Source: J084 sp964471405
GTDB lineage: Bacteria > Pseudomonadota > Alphaproteobacteria > Sphingomonadales > Rhodothalassiaceae
DNA: 64,000 bases
NCBI GenBank assembly: GCA_964471405.1
Contig: CAYYGH010000002.1
Location: forward strand, 57,105 to 121,104
Direction of reading: 5' to 3'
Every line of letters starts with the position of its first letter. The first letter of the stretch is position 1. The translations under genes were made by a program, and so were the position numbers. This document shows, piece by piece, positions 8,392 to 17,838 of the stretch. Under the pieces are notes generated by a model. It was not told the origin of the DNA. It saw only the letters and a program-made list of their open reading frames with translations, and made no database searches.

Positions 8392-8436
8392 ACCGATGAC
8401 TGATGACCGAGGACTGATGATCACCGGTCACTGATG
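8392..8436. repeat. 7-bp tandem array ACYGATG
   Basis: Consecutive heptamers read ACCGATG, ACTGATG, ACCGAGG, ACTGATG, then a 10-bp interruption and ACTGATG. The array overlaps the 3' end of the S9 peptidase gene on the minus strand and supplies its TGA stop at 8428-8430. Confidence 0.6.
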
Positions 8437-10704
8437 CCCGTCGCCCAGCCTGTCGAGAAAGAAGGCGAGCGCCGTGCGCCAGAGGTGGATGCGGGTCGCC
8501 CTGCCCCGGATGCCGTGGCGCTTGCCCGGATAGGTCATGAGCGCGAAGGGAACGCTCCTGTCCTGCAGCGCCTTCATCAGCCTGACCGAATGATTGAAGA
8601 AGACGTTGTCGTCGGCCATGCCGTGCACCAGCAGCAGGCGGTTCGGACGGAACCCGTCGATGGCGGCGAATACGCCGGAGGTCTCGTAGGCGTCCGTCTC
8701 GCCGGGCCGGCCGAGATAGCGTTCGGTGTAATGGGTGTCGTAGAGCCGCCAGTCGGTGACGGGGGCCACCGCCATCCCGGCCGTGAAGGTCTCCGGTGCC
8801 TTGGCCAGCAGCTCGAGCGTCATGTAGCCGCCATAGGACCAGCCCCACACCCCGATGCGCGCGGGATCGATCCAGGGCTGGGCCTTCAGGAAGGCGACAC
8901 CGGCCAGCTGGTCGGCCACCTCCGCATCCCCCATGTGGCGGTAGAGCACGCTCTCGAAGGCCTTGCCGCGATGGGCGGCACCGCGGTTGTCAAGCTTGAG
9001 GATGACAAATCCATGTCGCGCCAGAATTTCGTCGAACCCGATCGACCAGGCGTTCAGGACCCGCTGGGCATGCGGTCCGCCATAGACCGAGACGATGGCG
9101 GGATACCGCCTGCCCGGGTCGAAGCCCGGCGGCAGGCGCAGCTCGTAGTGCAGCGTGGTGGTGCCGTCGGCGGCGGTAATGGTCCCGAAGCGGCGGATTG
9201 AAGCCCCGGCAAGATAGGGGTGGTAGGGATGGCTCTCATCCAGCCGGTTTTCGACGAGCGCGGTAACCAGGCGGCCATCCCGGATGCGCCTGAGGTCGAC
9301 CCGTGGCGGCTGGTCCACCGACGACCAGAAGTCGAGAAAATATTTGCGGTCGGGCGAGAGCACGGTGCGATGGGTGCCGGCCTCCCGGGTGAGCCGACGG
9401 ATCGGCCCGCCGGCAAGCGGCACGGCATAAAGATGGCGCTCCAGCACCGTGTCACGGTAGCCTTCGAAGAACACGAGACCGCGCCGGGCATCCACACCCC
9501 TTACCCCGTCGGTGACCCAGGCGCCGTCAGTCAGCTGGCGTCGCAGCCGGCCGCGGGCATCAAAGAGATAGAGATGCCGGAATCCATTCCGTTCCGATGA
9601 CCAGAGGATCCGCCGCCCCTTCTTCAGGAACACGAGGTCGTCGTGGAGATTGATCCAGAAGGGATCGGTTTCCACCAGCACGGTCTCGGGCACTGCATCG
9701 GGGCGCGTCACATCCACCCGCCGCAGATCGAGCCGCTTCTGGTCGCGCGATTCCACCTGAAAGCTGAGGGCGCGCCCACCGGGCAGCCAGTTGACACGGG
9801 TGAGATAGATGTCCGGGTCGTCACCCAGCGGAATCTCGCGCCGCGTGCCGGCTTCGAGGTCGTGCACGAAGAGCTGGATGCGCACGTTCGGCCCGCCGGC
9901 GAAGGGATAGCGCTGGGGCACCGTGGTCACCGAGCCGTCGGCGGCCACCTCGAAGCGCTGGACCAGCGGGACGGGACTTTCGTCCACACGGGTGTAGGCG
10001 ATGCGCCGCGAATCCGGTGACCACCAGTAGCCGGTGTGGCGGTCCATTTCCTCGTCGGCCACGAACTCGGCCATGCCGTTCATGATCGGCCCGCCGCCGT
10101 CGGTGGTGACGGCGGTCTCGCTACCATCAGCAAGGTCGATGACGAAGAGGTTGCGCTCGCGCACGAAAGCGACATGGCGGCCGTCCGGCGAGAATTTCGG
10201 GTCGGTCTCGAAGGCTTCGGTCTTCGTCAGCCGGCGGACCTTCCTGCTGGCCAGCTCGTAGAGATAGAGATCGCCGTTCAGCGGAAACAGCAGCGCCGAG
10301 CCGTCCGGCGCCCACTGGTATTCGACGATGCCGGAGGCGGCGATGCGCCGGCGCTCGCGCCGGGCCTTCTCGACCTCCGAGAGCTGCTCGGATGCGCCGC
10401 CCAGCAGCGCCCGGGAATCGACGAGCAGGCGGTGTGTGCCCTTGGCGATGTCATAGATCCACAGGTCCTGGACGCGAAAGTCCTCAGCCTTGCCCTTGAG
10501 ATAGCTCACGAACTTCCCGTCCGGCGAAAAGCGCACCCCGGCAAGCGAGGGGCCGTTGAGCGAGGGGCTGGATTCCAGCCGCTCGACGGTCAGCTCTTCG
10601 CCCGACCCGGCCGCATCGGTCGTGCGCGGCAGGCCCACGAAAGCCGCCAGCAGAAGCAGGATCACCCACGCGAATGGCCGTGACCTCCGATTCTTCATGT
10701 GCAT
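8428..10704 (-). CDS. Dipeptidyl-peptidase IV-like S9 serine peptidase, exported
   Basis: The 758-residue protein has an N-terminal signal peptide (FAWVILLLLAAFVGLP, cleavage near TTDAAG). A beta-propeller follows (about 40-490) with repeated SPDGK/WSPD blades and the double-Glu motif DEEMDRHTGYWWSPD, which in DPP-IV binds the substrate N-terminus. The C-terminal alpha/beta hydrolase domain carries the nucleophile GWSYGGYM (Ser623), the Asp in HGMADDN (698/699) and His730 in KRHGI. It should remove dipeptides from peptides with penultimate Pro/Ala in the periplasm or at the surface. GGAGGG precedes the first ATG; a second ATG two codons on is also possible. It lies 51 bp after meaB on the same strand, probably a separate unit. 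Confidence 0.92.
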   Translation of the reverse strand: MHMKNRRSRPFAWVILLLLAAFVGLPRTTDAAGSGEELTVERLESSPSLNGPSLAGVRFSPDGKFVSYLKGKAEDFRVQDLWIYDIAKGTHRLLVDSRALLGGASEQLSEVEKARRERRRIAASGIVEYQWAPDGSALLFPLNGDLYLYELASRKVRRLTKTEAFETDPKFSPDGRHVAFVRERNLFVIDLADGSETAVTTDGGGPIMNGMAEFVADEEMDRHTGYWWSPDSRRIAYTRVDESPVPLVQRFEVAADGSVTTVPQRYPFAGGPNVRIQLFVHDLEAGTRREIPLGDDPDIYLTRVNWLPGGRALSFQVESRDQKRLDLRRVDVTRPDAVPETVLVETDPFWINLHDDLVFLKKGRRILWSSERNGFRHLYLFDARGRLRRQLTDGAWVTDGVRGVDARRGLVFFEGYRDTVLERHLYAVPLAGGPIRRLTREAGTHRTVLSPDRKYFLDFWSSVDQPPRVDLRRIRDGRLVTALVENRLDESHPYHPYLAGASIRRFGTITAADGTTTLHYELRLPPGFDPGRRYPAIVSVYGGPHAQRVLNAWSIGFDEILARHGFVILKLDNRGAAHRGKAFESVLYRHMGDAEVADQLAGVAFLKAQPWIDPARIGVWGWSYGGYMTLELLAKAPETFTAGMAVAPVTDWRLYDTHYTERYLGRPGETDAYETSGVFAAIDGFRPNRLLLVHGMADDNVFFNHSVRLMKALQDRSVPFALMTYPGKRHGIRGRATRIHLWRTALAFFLDRLGDGHQ

Positions 10705-10755
10705 GTCCTCACCCTCCCCTTATCCGTCTGCCCGCAATCGGCATGACCTGCCACG

Positions 10756-11799
10756 TCAGCCGTCGCGCGCTTTTTCTCCGGGACTGCCGAGTCGCTGTTC
10801 GACCAGTTCGCGTGCGGCCCGGCGTGGCAGCAGCCGACCCGCCAGCACCGCCTGTTCGAGCCGTGCGCGCTCGGCTGCGAGATCGGGATCGCGGTCCCAC
10901 AGCTCGGCCAGAGATTCCGCGATCGCCTCCTTCAGCCAGCGTCGCCGCTGGGCGCGGCGGCGGGCCTCGCCCTCCCCGCTTTCATCGAGCCAGGCGCGGT
11001 GGCGATCGAGCGCCGCGATCACATCATCCAGCCCCGCACCGGTCAGTGCCGAGACGGTCAGCACCGGCGGCATCCAGCCATCTCTGCTCCCGGCACGCAG
11101 GATGCGCAGGGCAGCCCGGATGTCGCGGGCGGCCGTCTTCGCCGCCTCGGGATGGCGGTCGGCCTTGTTGATGACGAAGATGTCGGCCCGCTCCATGATG
11201 CCCTTCTTGATGCCCTGCAGCTCGTCGCCGGCGCTCGGCAGCAGCAGAAGCAGGAAGCTGTCGACGAGATCGGCGACCTCGGTTTCCGACTGGCCGGTGC
11301 CGACGGTCTCGACGATGATGCGGTCGAAGCCGGCCGCCTCGCCCAGCAGGATCACGTCGCGGGTCGCCGCCGCCACGCCGCCGAGCCGCCCGGCGGACGC
11401 CGTCGGCCGCACGAAGGCCCCGTCCGCGGCAGCAAGCCGCGTCATGCGGGTCTTGTCGCCCAGGATCGCGCCGCCGGAAAGCTCGGAAGACGGGTCGATC
11501 GCCAACACCATCACCCGGTGGCCGGCATCGAGCAGTTTCAGACCCAGCGCCTCGATCAGTGTGGACTTGCCGACGCCCGGCACGCCGGAGATCCCGATGC
11601 GGTGGGCGGTTCCGGTATGCGGCAGCAGGGACTCGAGCAGGGCTTCCGCGGCACGCCTATGGGCCGGATGGCGGCTTTCGACCAGCGTGATGGCACGCGC
11701 GAGCATGATCCGGTCACCCGCGAGCACCCCGGTGCGCAGCTCCTCCAGCGGCGGAAAGCCCGGCGGGGCCTCCGCAAAGGCGGCCTTCTGTGTGCTCAT
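10756..11799 (-). CDS. meaB: MeaB/ArgK-type GTPase, methylmalonyl-CoA mutase chaperone
   Basis: The 347-residue protein is a G3E-family GTPase with Walker A GVPGVGKST (about 72-80), the AIDPSSELSGGAILGDKTRM switch region typical of MeaB, and NKAD as the guanine-specificity motif (FVINKADRHPEA). MeaB gates cofactor loading and protects adenosylcobalamin-dependent methylmalonyl-CoA mutase from inactivation. Its ATG overlaps the mutB stop (ATGA, 11796-11799), so the mutase and its chaperone are translationally coupled. Confidence 0.93.
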   Translation of the reverse strand: MSTQKAAFAEAPPGFPPLEELRTGVLAGDRIMLARAITLVESRHPAHRRAAEALLESLLPHTGTAHRIGISGVPGVGKSTLIEALGLKLLDAGHRVMVLAIDPSSELSGGAILGDKTRMTRLAAADGAFVRPTASAGRLGGVAAATRDVILLGEAAGFDRIIVETVGTGQSETEVADLVDSFLLLLLPSAGDELQGIKKGIMERADIFVINKADRHPEAAKTAARDIRAALRILRAGSRDGWMPPVLTVSALTGAGLDDVIAALDRHRAWLDESGEGEARRRAQRRRWLKEAIAESLAELWDRDPDLAAERARLEQAVLAGRLLPRRAARELVEQRLGSPGEKARDG

Positions 11800-14009
11800 G
11801 AAGCCGCCTTCCGCGCCTGCGTGGCCGCATCACCCGGCCGGCTGCGGGCTTCGAGAATGTCGAGAAGCGCGGCAGCAGCTTTCGGAATCGGCGTGCCCGG
11901 CAGGAAGACGGCGGCGGCTCCCGACTCCTTGAGTGCGGGCACGTCCTGGGGCGGGATGACGCCGCCGACCACGATCAGGATATCCGGCCGGCCGAGGCGC
12001 GCGAGCGCGTCTTTCAACGCCGGCACAAGTGCGAGATGGCCGCCGGCCAGCGTGGATACCCCGATGATGTGGACGTCGTTTTCCACCGCCTGGCGCGCGA
12101 CCTCCTCCGGCGTCTGGAACAGCGGGCCGACATCGACGTCGAACCCGAGATCCGCGAACGCCGAGGCGATGACCTTCTGGCCGCGGTCATGGCCGTCCTG
12201 GCCGAGCTTGGCGACGAGAATCCGCGGCCGCCGCCCATGGGCGTCAAGAAAGGCGGCCGTGCGCTGCCTCAGCTCCTCGATCATCTGCGCATCCCTTACC
12301 GCACCGGCATAGACGCCGCCGATGGTGCGCGGCTCGGCGGCATAGCGGCCGAAGACCTTCTCCAGCGCCCCCGAGATCTCGCCGACGGTGGCCTTGGCGC
12401 GCGCCGCCTCGACCGCCAGCGCCAGAAGATTGCCCTCGCCGGTTTCCGCAGCCTTCGTCAAGGCCGCAAGCGCCGCACGCACCGCCTCCTCGTCGCGCTC
12501 GGCCCGGAGCCGCTTCAGCTTCTCGATCTGCTCGGCGCGCACGGCGCGGTTGTCGATTTTGAGCACCTCGACCGGCGGCTCGTCGTCCGGCACGAACTTG
12601 TTGACGCCGATGATGACCTGCTCGCCCGAATCGATGCGCGCCTGGGTGCGCGCTGCCGCCTCCTCGATGCGCATCTTGGGAAGGCCTGCAACAATCGCCT
12701 TCGTCATGCCGCCGGCCGCCTCCACCTCCTCGATATGGGCGAGCGCGCGTGCGGCCAGATCATGCGTGAGGCGTTCCAGGGCATAGGATCCGCCCATCGG
12801 ATCCACCGTCCGGCAGATGCCGGACTCCTGCTGCAGCAGGATCTGGGTGTTGCGGGCGATACGGGCGGAAAAGTCGGTGGGCAGCGCCAGCGCCTCGTCG
12901 AAGCTGTTGGTGTGGAGTGACTGGGTGCCGCCGAGTGCAGCCGCCAGCGCCTCGATCATCGTGCGCGTGACATTGTTGTAGACGTCCTGGGCGGTAAGTG
13001 ACCAGCCGGAGGTCTGGCAATGGGTGCGCAGCATCAGCGAGCGGGGGTTCCGGGGCGCGAACTGCCGCATGAGCTTCGCCCACAGCGCCCGCGCGGCCCT
13101 GAGTTTCGCCACCTCCTCCCAGAAGTTCATGCCGATGGCGAAGAAGAAGGACAGTCGCGGCGCGAAGTCGTCCACCTCAAGGCCCGCTTTCAGCCCCGTG
13201 CGGACGTATTCGAGGCCGTCGGCGAGCGTGTAGGCGAGCTCCAGATCCACCGTCGCGCCCGCCTCCTGCATGTGGTAGCCGGAGATCGAGATCGAGTTGA
13301 ATTTCGGCATGTGCTGCGCCGTGTAGGCGAAGATGTCGGCGACGATCCGCATCGAGGGCTCGGGCGGGTAGATGTAGGTGTTGCGGACCATGAATTCTTT
13401 CAGGATGTCGTTCTGGATGGTCCCGGAAAGCTGCTCCGGCTTCACGCCCTGCTCTTCGGCCGCGACGATGTAGAGCGCCATGATCGGCAGCACCGCACCG
13501 TTCATGGTCATGGATACCGACATCTGGTCGAGCGGAATGCCGGCGAACAGCTCGCGCATGTCGAGGATGGAGTCGATCGCGACCCCCGCCATGCCGACAT
13601 CGGCGGCCACCCGCGGATCGTCGCTGTCGTAGCCGCGGTGGGTCGGCAGGTCGAAGGCGATCGACAGCCCCTTCTGGCCGGCCGCGAGATTGCGGCGGTA
13701 GAAGGCGTTGGACTCGCGGGCCGTGGAGAATCCCGCATACTGGCGGATGGTCCACGGCCGGGTCACATACATGGTGGGATAGGGCCCGCGCAGATAGGGC
13801 GGAAAGCCCGGCAGCGCATCGAGAAAGTCGAGGCCCGCACGCTCGGCGTCCGCATAAAGCGGCTTGAGCGCAAGCCCGGCCGCCGTCCTGCGCGCCGCGG
13901 CCGCGGGCGGCATGCCGGCCTCGGCGGCGAAGGCCTTCTCCCAGGCCGCGCGGTCGCCCTCCTTGCGCCAGTCGAGCGCGATCTTGGTGAAGTCGGGAAG
14001 CCGTGACAT
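11796..14009 (-). CDS. mutB: Methylmalonyl-CoA mutase, catalytic large subunit
   Basis: The protein (737 aa from the ATG at 14009) has the substrate-binding TIM barrel (PYLRGPYPTMYVTRPWTIRQYAGF; FDLPTHRGYDSDDPRV; RNTQILLQQESGI) and a C-terminal B12-binding Rossmann domain with the DxHxxG motif GQDGHDRG (Asp605, His607, Gly610), plus the later STLAGGH and VVGGVIPPQD loops. It interconverts (R)-methylmalonyl-CoA and succinyl-CoA with adenosylcobalamin, letting propionyl-CoA enter the TCA cycle. AAGGAG lies 5 bp before this ATG; the GTG two codons upstream sits directly against that Shine-Dalgarno and is less likely. The middle gene of mutA-mutB-meaB. Confidence 0.95.
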   Translation of the reverse strand: MSRLPDFTKIALDWRKEGDRAAWEKAFAAEAGMPPAAAARRTAAGLALKPLYADAERAGLDFLDALPGFPPYLRGPYPTMYVTRPWTIRQYAGFSTARESNAFYRRNLAAGQKGLSIAFDLPTHRGYDSDDPRVAADVGMAGVAIDSILDMRELFAGIPLDQMSVSMTMNGAVLPIMALYIVAAEEQGVKPEQLSGTIQNDILKEFMVRNTYIYPPEPSMRIVADIFAYTAQHMPKFNSISISGYHMQEAGATVDLELAYTLADGLEYVRTGLKAGLEVDDFAPRLSFFFAIGMNFWEEVAKLRAARALWAKLMRQFAPRNPRSLMLRTHCQTSGWSLTAQDVYNNVTRTMIEALAAALGGTQSLHTNSFDEALALPTDFSARIARNTQILLQQESGICRTVDPMGGSYALERLTHDLAARALAHIEEVEAAGGMTKAIVAGLPKMRIEEAAARTQARIDSGEQVIIGVNKFVPDDEPPVEVLKIDNRAVRAEQIEKLKRLRAERDEEAVRAALAALTKAAETGEGNLLALAVEAARAKATVGEISGALEKVFGRYAAEPRTIGGVYAGAVRDAQMIEELRQRTAAFLDAHGRRPRILVAKLGQDGHDRGQKVIASAFADLGFDVDVGPLFQTPEEVARQAVENDVHIIGVSTLAGGHLALVPALKDALARLGRPDILIVVGGVIPPQDVPALKESGAAAVFLPGTPIPKAAAALLDILEARSRPGDAATQARKAAS

Positions 14010-14011
14010 CG

Positions 14012-15979
14012 TCACTCCTTTCCGCCCCCGCTGCGCGGCGAGGCGATCCCGAGTGCTTCGAGCGCCGCATCGTATTCCACCAGCATGTCCGAGCCGAGAC
14101 CGATGAAGCGATCGACACCGGCCTTGCGCCAGGCCTCGGCCTGTTCCGCTTCCGGCCGGCCCGCCAGCCAGACGAGCGCGGCGCCGGCCGCCTTCAATGC
14201 CTCTGCGAAGGCTGCCGCTTCGGTCGCATAGTCCTCGTCATGGCCGCAGATAACGGCCAGCCGCGCGCCGCTTGCGCGGAACGCCTCGGCCATGGTCCCG
14301 GCATCGGTGAACCCGTCGTTCGTGACCGGTCGGATGCCGCCGGCCGCAAAGGCGTTGGCCGCGAATGTCGCGCGCGCATTGTGCCGGGCGATGGGGCCGA
14401 TATTGGCCAGAAAGATCGCAAGCCGCTCGCCCTCATCGGCCAGCAACCGGTCCGAAAGCGCCCGATAAGCCTCGAAATCGGCCGCCAGCCGCCGGGGGCG
14501 GAACTCCCAGCGCGCAGCCGGTGCCGGATCGCTAAGCCCGACTTGCTTGCGAAGCGCGGCACGCGTCGGCCCCGCCGGCGGCTGCGGCAGCCGCTCGTCC
14601 AGATTCGGGTATTCGGAGACCCCGGTGATCGGCCGGCGGCGGGTCGCGATCTCCTTGCGCCGGCGCGCGGCAGTCTTGGCGATCATCTCGGCGATATGGC
14701 CGGAGGCCAGCGCCGCAGCGAGTCCGCCGAGCTCCTCGATTTCCTGGAACAGCGTCCAGGCGCGTGTGCCGAGCGCACGGCTGAGCGCTTCCACTGCATG
14801 GCTGCCGCCAGCTGCGTCCATCACCTGCCGCAGCGCCGATTCCTCGGTCATGATGAGCGGAATGTTGCGGGCGATGCGCCGGGCATGGGCGTCGGCAAAT
14901 CCCAGGGCGTCGGTATAGGGGCGCACGCTCACTGCCACAGCTCCTGCGATCAGCGCCGCCTGGGTGGCGAGCGTCGCGCGCAGGATGTTGGTCCAGGGAT
15001 CCCGGCGGGTAAACATGCGCGGCGCGGTCTCGGCGGTAAGCTGGCGCGTGCCCGCAGGCAGATCCGCGGCCTCGGCGATCCGCCGCATGATCGCCCGCGC
15101 GGCGCGCAGCTTTGCCATGGTCAGCAGCACATCCGCATCGGCCATGAGATGAATGTCGATGCCCGCGGCAAGCTGCGCCGGCGTGATCCCGGCCGCCTCG
15201 CCCCGGCGCAGCACTTCCACAAGCGAAGCGGCAAGGATGGCCAGCTCCTCGGCCTCGCTCGCCCCCGCATCATGCCACACGCGCCCCGACAGGCGCAGGA
15301 CGGTCAGATCGCTGCGGGCAACAAGAGCGCGCTCCTGCAGCCAGGCGAGCGTCTCATCCAGCGCCGCCCTGCCGTCCGCACCTGTGCGCGCGGCCCATGC
15401 CAGCGGATCGAAGCCGAGATTCGTCCCGGCAGCCGGCTGCTGGCGGCGCCGCTCGAACAAGGCGAGCAGGGCCTCGGCCGCCGGACGCTGGCGCAATCCG
15501 GCCTCCAGCACGACGGGCGCCCAGTCGAGCCGGACATCGGCCAGCAGCGCATCCAGCGCGTCCACCGCCGCTTGCCGATCGGCGTCGAGCGGCAGCACGA
15601 TACCCTCCGCGCCCTCGTCCTCGGGGCGGCCGTCATCCAGCACAAGGACCAGGCCATCGGCGCCGCCTTCCAGATCCTGAAGCGCCTCGGCCGCCGCCGT
15701 CTGCGCATCCGGCGTGCTCAGCCGCGGCAGGTTGCGGCATGCGCGCTCATCCGCCCGCTGGCCGCGCAGCTCGGGAGCGAAACCCGGAAAACCGGCGAAA
15801 TCCGGGGCATCCGGCAGGTCCGCGCGGGTGTAAAGAGGCGCAATCGGAATGTCGTCATCCGTGCGCGCGACAAGGCGCTCCAGCGGCCGCCGCGCCGCCT
15901 TTTCAGCCGCCTCGCGCCATTCCGCCAGCTCGGGTGCTGGGAAGCCTTCCATCAGGGAGATATCGCGCGGCTCATCCAT
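14012..15979 (-). CDS. mutA: Methylmalonyl-CoA mutase, small (non-catalytic) subunit
   Basis: The 655-residue protein (from MDEPRDISLMEGFP at 15979, preceded by GGAAGG) is a degenerate mutase. It keeps the barrel layout (DIPIAPLYTRADLPDAPDFAGFPG; VSVRPYTDALG; TEESALRQVMDAAGGSHAVE). In the C-terminal domain the cobalamin motif is replaced by AVICGHDEDY, so DxHxxG is missing and this chain should not bind B12. This matches the structural subunit of heterodimeric mutases (MutA). The frame is open back to 16096, but the extra 39 residues have no homology and weaker translation signals. The stop is 2 bp from the mutB ATG, showing coupling. Confidence 0.92.
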   Translation of the reverse strand: MDEPRDISLMEGFPAPELAEWREAAEKAARRPLERLVARTDDDIPIAPLYTRADLPDAPDFAGFPGFAPELRGQRADERACRNLPRLSTPDAQTAAAEALQDLEGGADGLVLVLDDGRPEDEGAEGIVLPLDADRQAAVDALDALLADVRLDWAPVVLEAGLRQRPAAEALLALFERRRQQPAAGTNLGFDPLAWAARTGADGRAALDETLAWLQERALVARSDLTVLRLSGRVWHDAGASEAEELAILAASLVEVLRRGEAAGITPAQLAAGIDIHLMADADVLLTMAKLRAARAIMRRIAEAADLPAGTRQLTAETAPRMFTRRDPWTNILRATLATQAALIAGAVAVSVRPYTDALGFADAHARRIARNIPLIMTEESALRQVMDAAGGSHAVEALSRALGTRAWTLFQEIEELGGLAAALASGHIAEMIAKTAARRRKEIATRRRPITGVSEYPNLDERLPQPPAGPTRAALRKQVGLSDPAPAARWEFRPRRLAADFEAYRALSDRLLADEGERLAIFLANIGPIARHNARATFAANAFAAGGIRPVTNDGFTDAGTMAEAFRASGARLAVICGHDEDYATEAAAFAEALKAAGAALVWLAGRPEAEQAEAWRKAGVDRFIGLGSDMLVEYDAALEALGIASPRSGGGKE

Positions 15980-16274
15980 ACCTTCCTGTCTCCGCAGCTT
16001 TGCCGGCATCACACCAGCAGCCACCTCTTTCGCGCTGCAACAAGACAGGATTAGCCCCCCTTTGCCACCAGGCGCAAGATCTGGGGCATCGCTCACCGAA
16101 AGCCCTTGCGGGCAGGATCAGAAGAAAAGGGGGAGGGCACAGGCTGCCGCTTCATCCTCCCACCGGGTGGTGAAAGCGGCCCGCGGCTCCTGGTCCACGG
16201 CATTGCCCGCTTCAGCCCATCCCTCTCCCTACAGGCGGCACATGATGCGACAAGCGGCCCGAACTCGCAGCCGA
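15980..16274. other. Intergenic gap before mutA
   Basis: These 295 bp lie between the mutA start and the end of the His-rich protein gene, both on the minus strand. They should hold the mutA promoter. I looked for a cobalamin riboswitch and see no B12-box-like core. A hairpin (GCCGCTT....AAGCGGC, about 16148-16183) could end the upstream transcript, but no T-run follows it. Confidence 0.4.
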
Positions 16275-17684
16275 TCAGTCATCATCGGGACAATCCTCGT
16301 CCGCCTCGCCGCCATAGGCGACTTCGTCGTAATCATCAGCGTAATCACCGTCATAATCATCGGCGTAGTCATAGCCGTCATCATAGCCGTCGTCATCGCC
16401 CGCATAGCCGAGATAGGCCAGCACGGCCACGCTGTGCGGACAGTATTCATGTGGATAGCTGCCATAAAGCCGGTAGTGGGCAACCCAGAACCGCCACCGC
16501 AACCAGGGCGGCACGTCATGGATCCACACCGGCCAATGGCCGTAATAGGCGAAGATCGCATGGGGCCAGGGATCATACCATCCATAGACCGGATGAAAGA
16601 TGGGGAAGTAGGAATAGGCCAGGATCGCATGGTGGTGATGGTAATGGTAATGGCGGTGGCCGTGGACGAGGCGGTGATGGTGATGCCGGTGATGGCGGGC
16701 ATGGCGATGCGCCTTGTGGCGGGCCCGTGCGTGTTTGCGGGCATGGTGGCGGGCTCGATGAGCGGCACGGCGGTCATGAACCCGCTCCGGCGCAGGAGCC
16801 AGGTGTCGCAGCTGATGGACGGGTGCCGGACGGCCGGTGCGGCGTTCCCACATCGTCAGCCGTCGGCCGGGCTGGCGGAAGGGATGAAGATCGGGCTTGA
16901 GCCGCAGATCCTCCCGTGCTCGCACCCGGCCGGGAAGGCCGTGAACCGCCGGCGCCGCATCGGGAGCCCCGCGCGCCACAGCGGGAGAGAGGGGGGCAAC
17001 CGCCCCGGCACGGTCTTTCCCCGCTCCAGGAAGAGGCCGCTTGCGCGCTCGATCGGGCCGAATGGTCTGCCGATGGCTGGCTGGGAGCGGCCGGGCGGCA
17101 GACAACGGCCGGTGCGGAATCGACCGCACGATCGGGCGGACGGTGCGGCTGCTCACCTCATGACCCGCGCGTCGGGTATGGCGATGAGAGGCGGAACGCA
17201 TGTGGCGGGTACGAAGTCCTGCACGCACCTCAGACGGCACGCGCAGATCGGGTTCCGGACGGGACGGCAGCCCCCGACGCGCTTTCAGGGGTTTTGAAGA
17301 CGCCAGCGAAGACGAGGGCGGATGAGCGCGCGCATGCGCGGGCACCGCCCGCAGCTTGGGTCGCGGGACCGCCCTTGTCTGAAGGGGTTGCTGGAGCTTC
17401 TTTTTCGGCCTGGAGATCCTGATGTCGGCCGGCGCGATCCCATGCGGCCGGCTCCCGCGCGCCATTGTGCGCACGGGCCTGATCTTGAGAGCTTTGGCCT
17501 TGCGGGGCCTGGTCCTGTAAACCTTGCTCTTGACGGCCTTGACCTTGTGGGGCTTGCCGTGATGGCCACCCCCGGCCAGAGCCGGCTGAATCAGCAGTCC
17601 CCCTGCCCCACTCAGGACCAGAAAAGCGGCCAGCAGTACGAGGGCCCCTCGGCTGCCGATCGGGAACAGGCGCATTCCGATCAT
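16275..17684 (-). CDS. Secreted charge-segregated His-rich / Asp-Tyr-rich protein
   Basis: I recognise no family. The 469-residue product starts MIGMRLFPIG and has a clear signal peptide (ALVLLAAFLVLSGAGGLLIQPALAGGG). It then divides into blocks. About residues 34-304 are rich in Arg/Lys/Pro/His and almost lack acid. About 305-352 are His/Arg-rich (RHHRHHHHRLVHGHRHYHYH). About 353-425 are Trp/Tyr/Phe-rich (YGWYDPWPHAIFAYYGHWPV). The last 44 residues are an Asp/Tyr tail (DDDGYDDGYDYADDYDGDY) with almost no positive charge. The His block could bind Zn, Cu or Ni, and the Asp tail Ca or other cations. GGGAG lies just upstream of the ATG. The opposite strand is also open for 482 codons, so reality rests on the signal peptide, the start signal and the ordered composition. 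Confidence 0.65.
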   Translation of the reverse strand: MIGMRLFPIGSRGALVLLAAFLVLSGAGGLLIQPALAGGGHHGKPHKVKAVKSKVYRTRPRKAKALKIRPVRTMARGSRPHGIAPADIRISRPKKKLQQPLQTRAVPRPKLRAVPAHARAHPPSSSLASSKPLKARRGLPSRPEPDLRVPSEVRAGLRTRHMRSASHRHTRRAGHEVSSRTVRPIVRSIPHRPLSAARPLPASHRQTIRPDRARKRPLPGAGKDRAGAVAPLSPAVARGAPDAAPAVHGLPGRVRAREDLRLKPDLHPFRQPGRRLTMWERRTGRPAPVHQLRHLAPAPERVHDRRAAHRARHHARKHARARHKAHRHARHHRHHHHRLVHGHRHYHYHHHHAILAYSYFPIFHPVYGWYDPWPHAIFAYYGHWPVWIHDVPPWLRWRFWVAHYRLYGSYPHEYCPHSVAVLAYLGYAGDDDGYDDGYDYADDYDGDYADDYDEVAYGGEADEDCPDDD

Positions 17685-17838
17685 CTCTCCCACCCTTTCC
17701 CTGACGGATCTGCCAGCCTGCGCCTTATAGCGGGGCAGCCGTGAACCCTCGCTGAACGGCAGATGCCGGCACCCGGGATGCCCGCGGCGCCGGTTGGCGG
17801 ATCGAGCTGCCGCCACTGCCGCAAGGGTCTCGGCACCA

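Noticed and set aside
15980..16274. Cobalamin riboswitch upstream of mutA
   Set aside because: I looked for the B12-box core and pairing and saw neither.
15849..17297. 482-codon frame with a Val/Ile-rich stretch opposite the His/Asp-rich gene
   Set aside because: The Val/Ile repeats arise from the complement of Asp/Tyr codons. It overlaps the mutA 5' region and lacks start signals. The minus strand has the signal peptide and Shine-Dalgarno.
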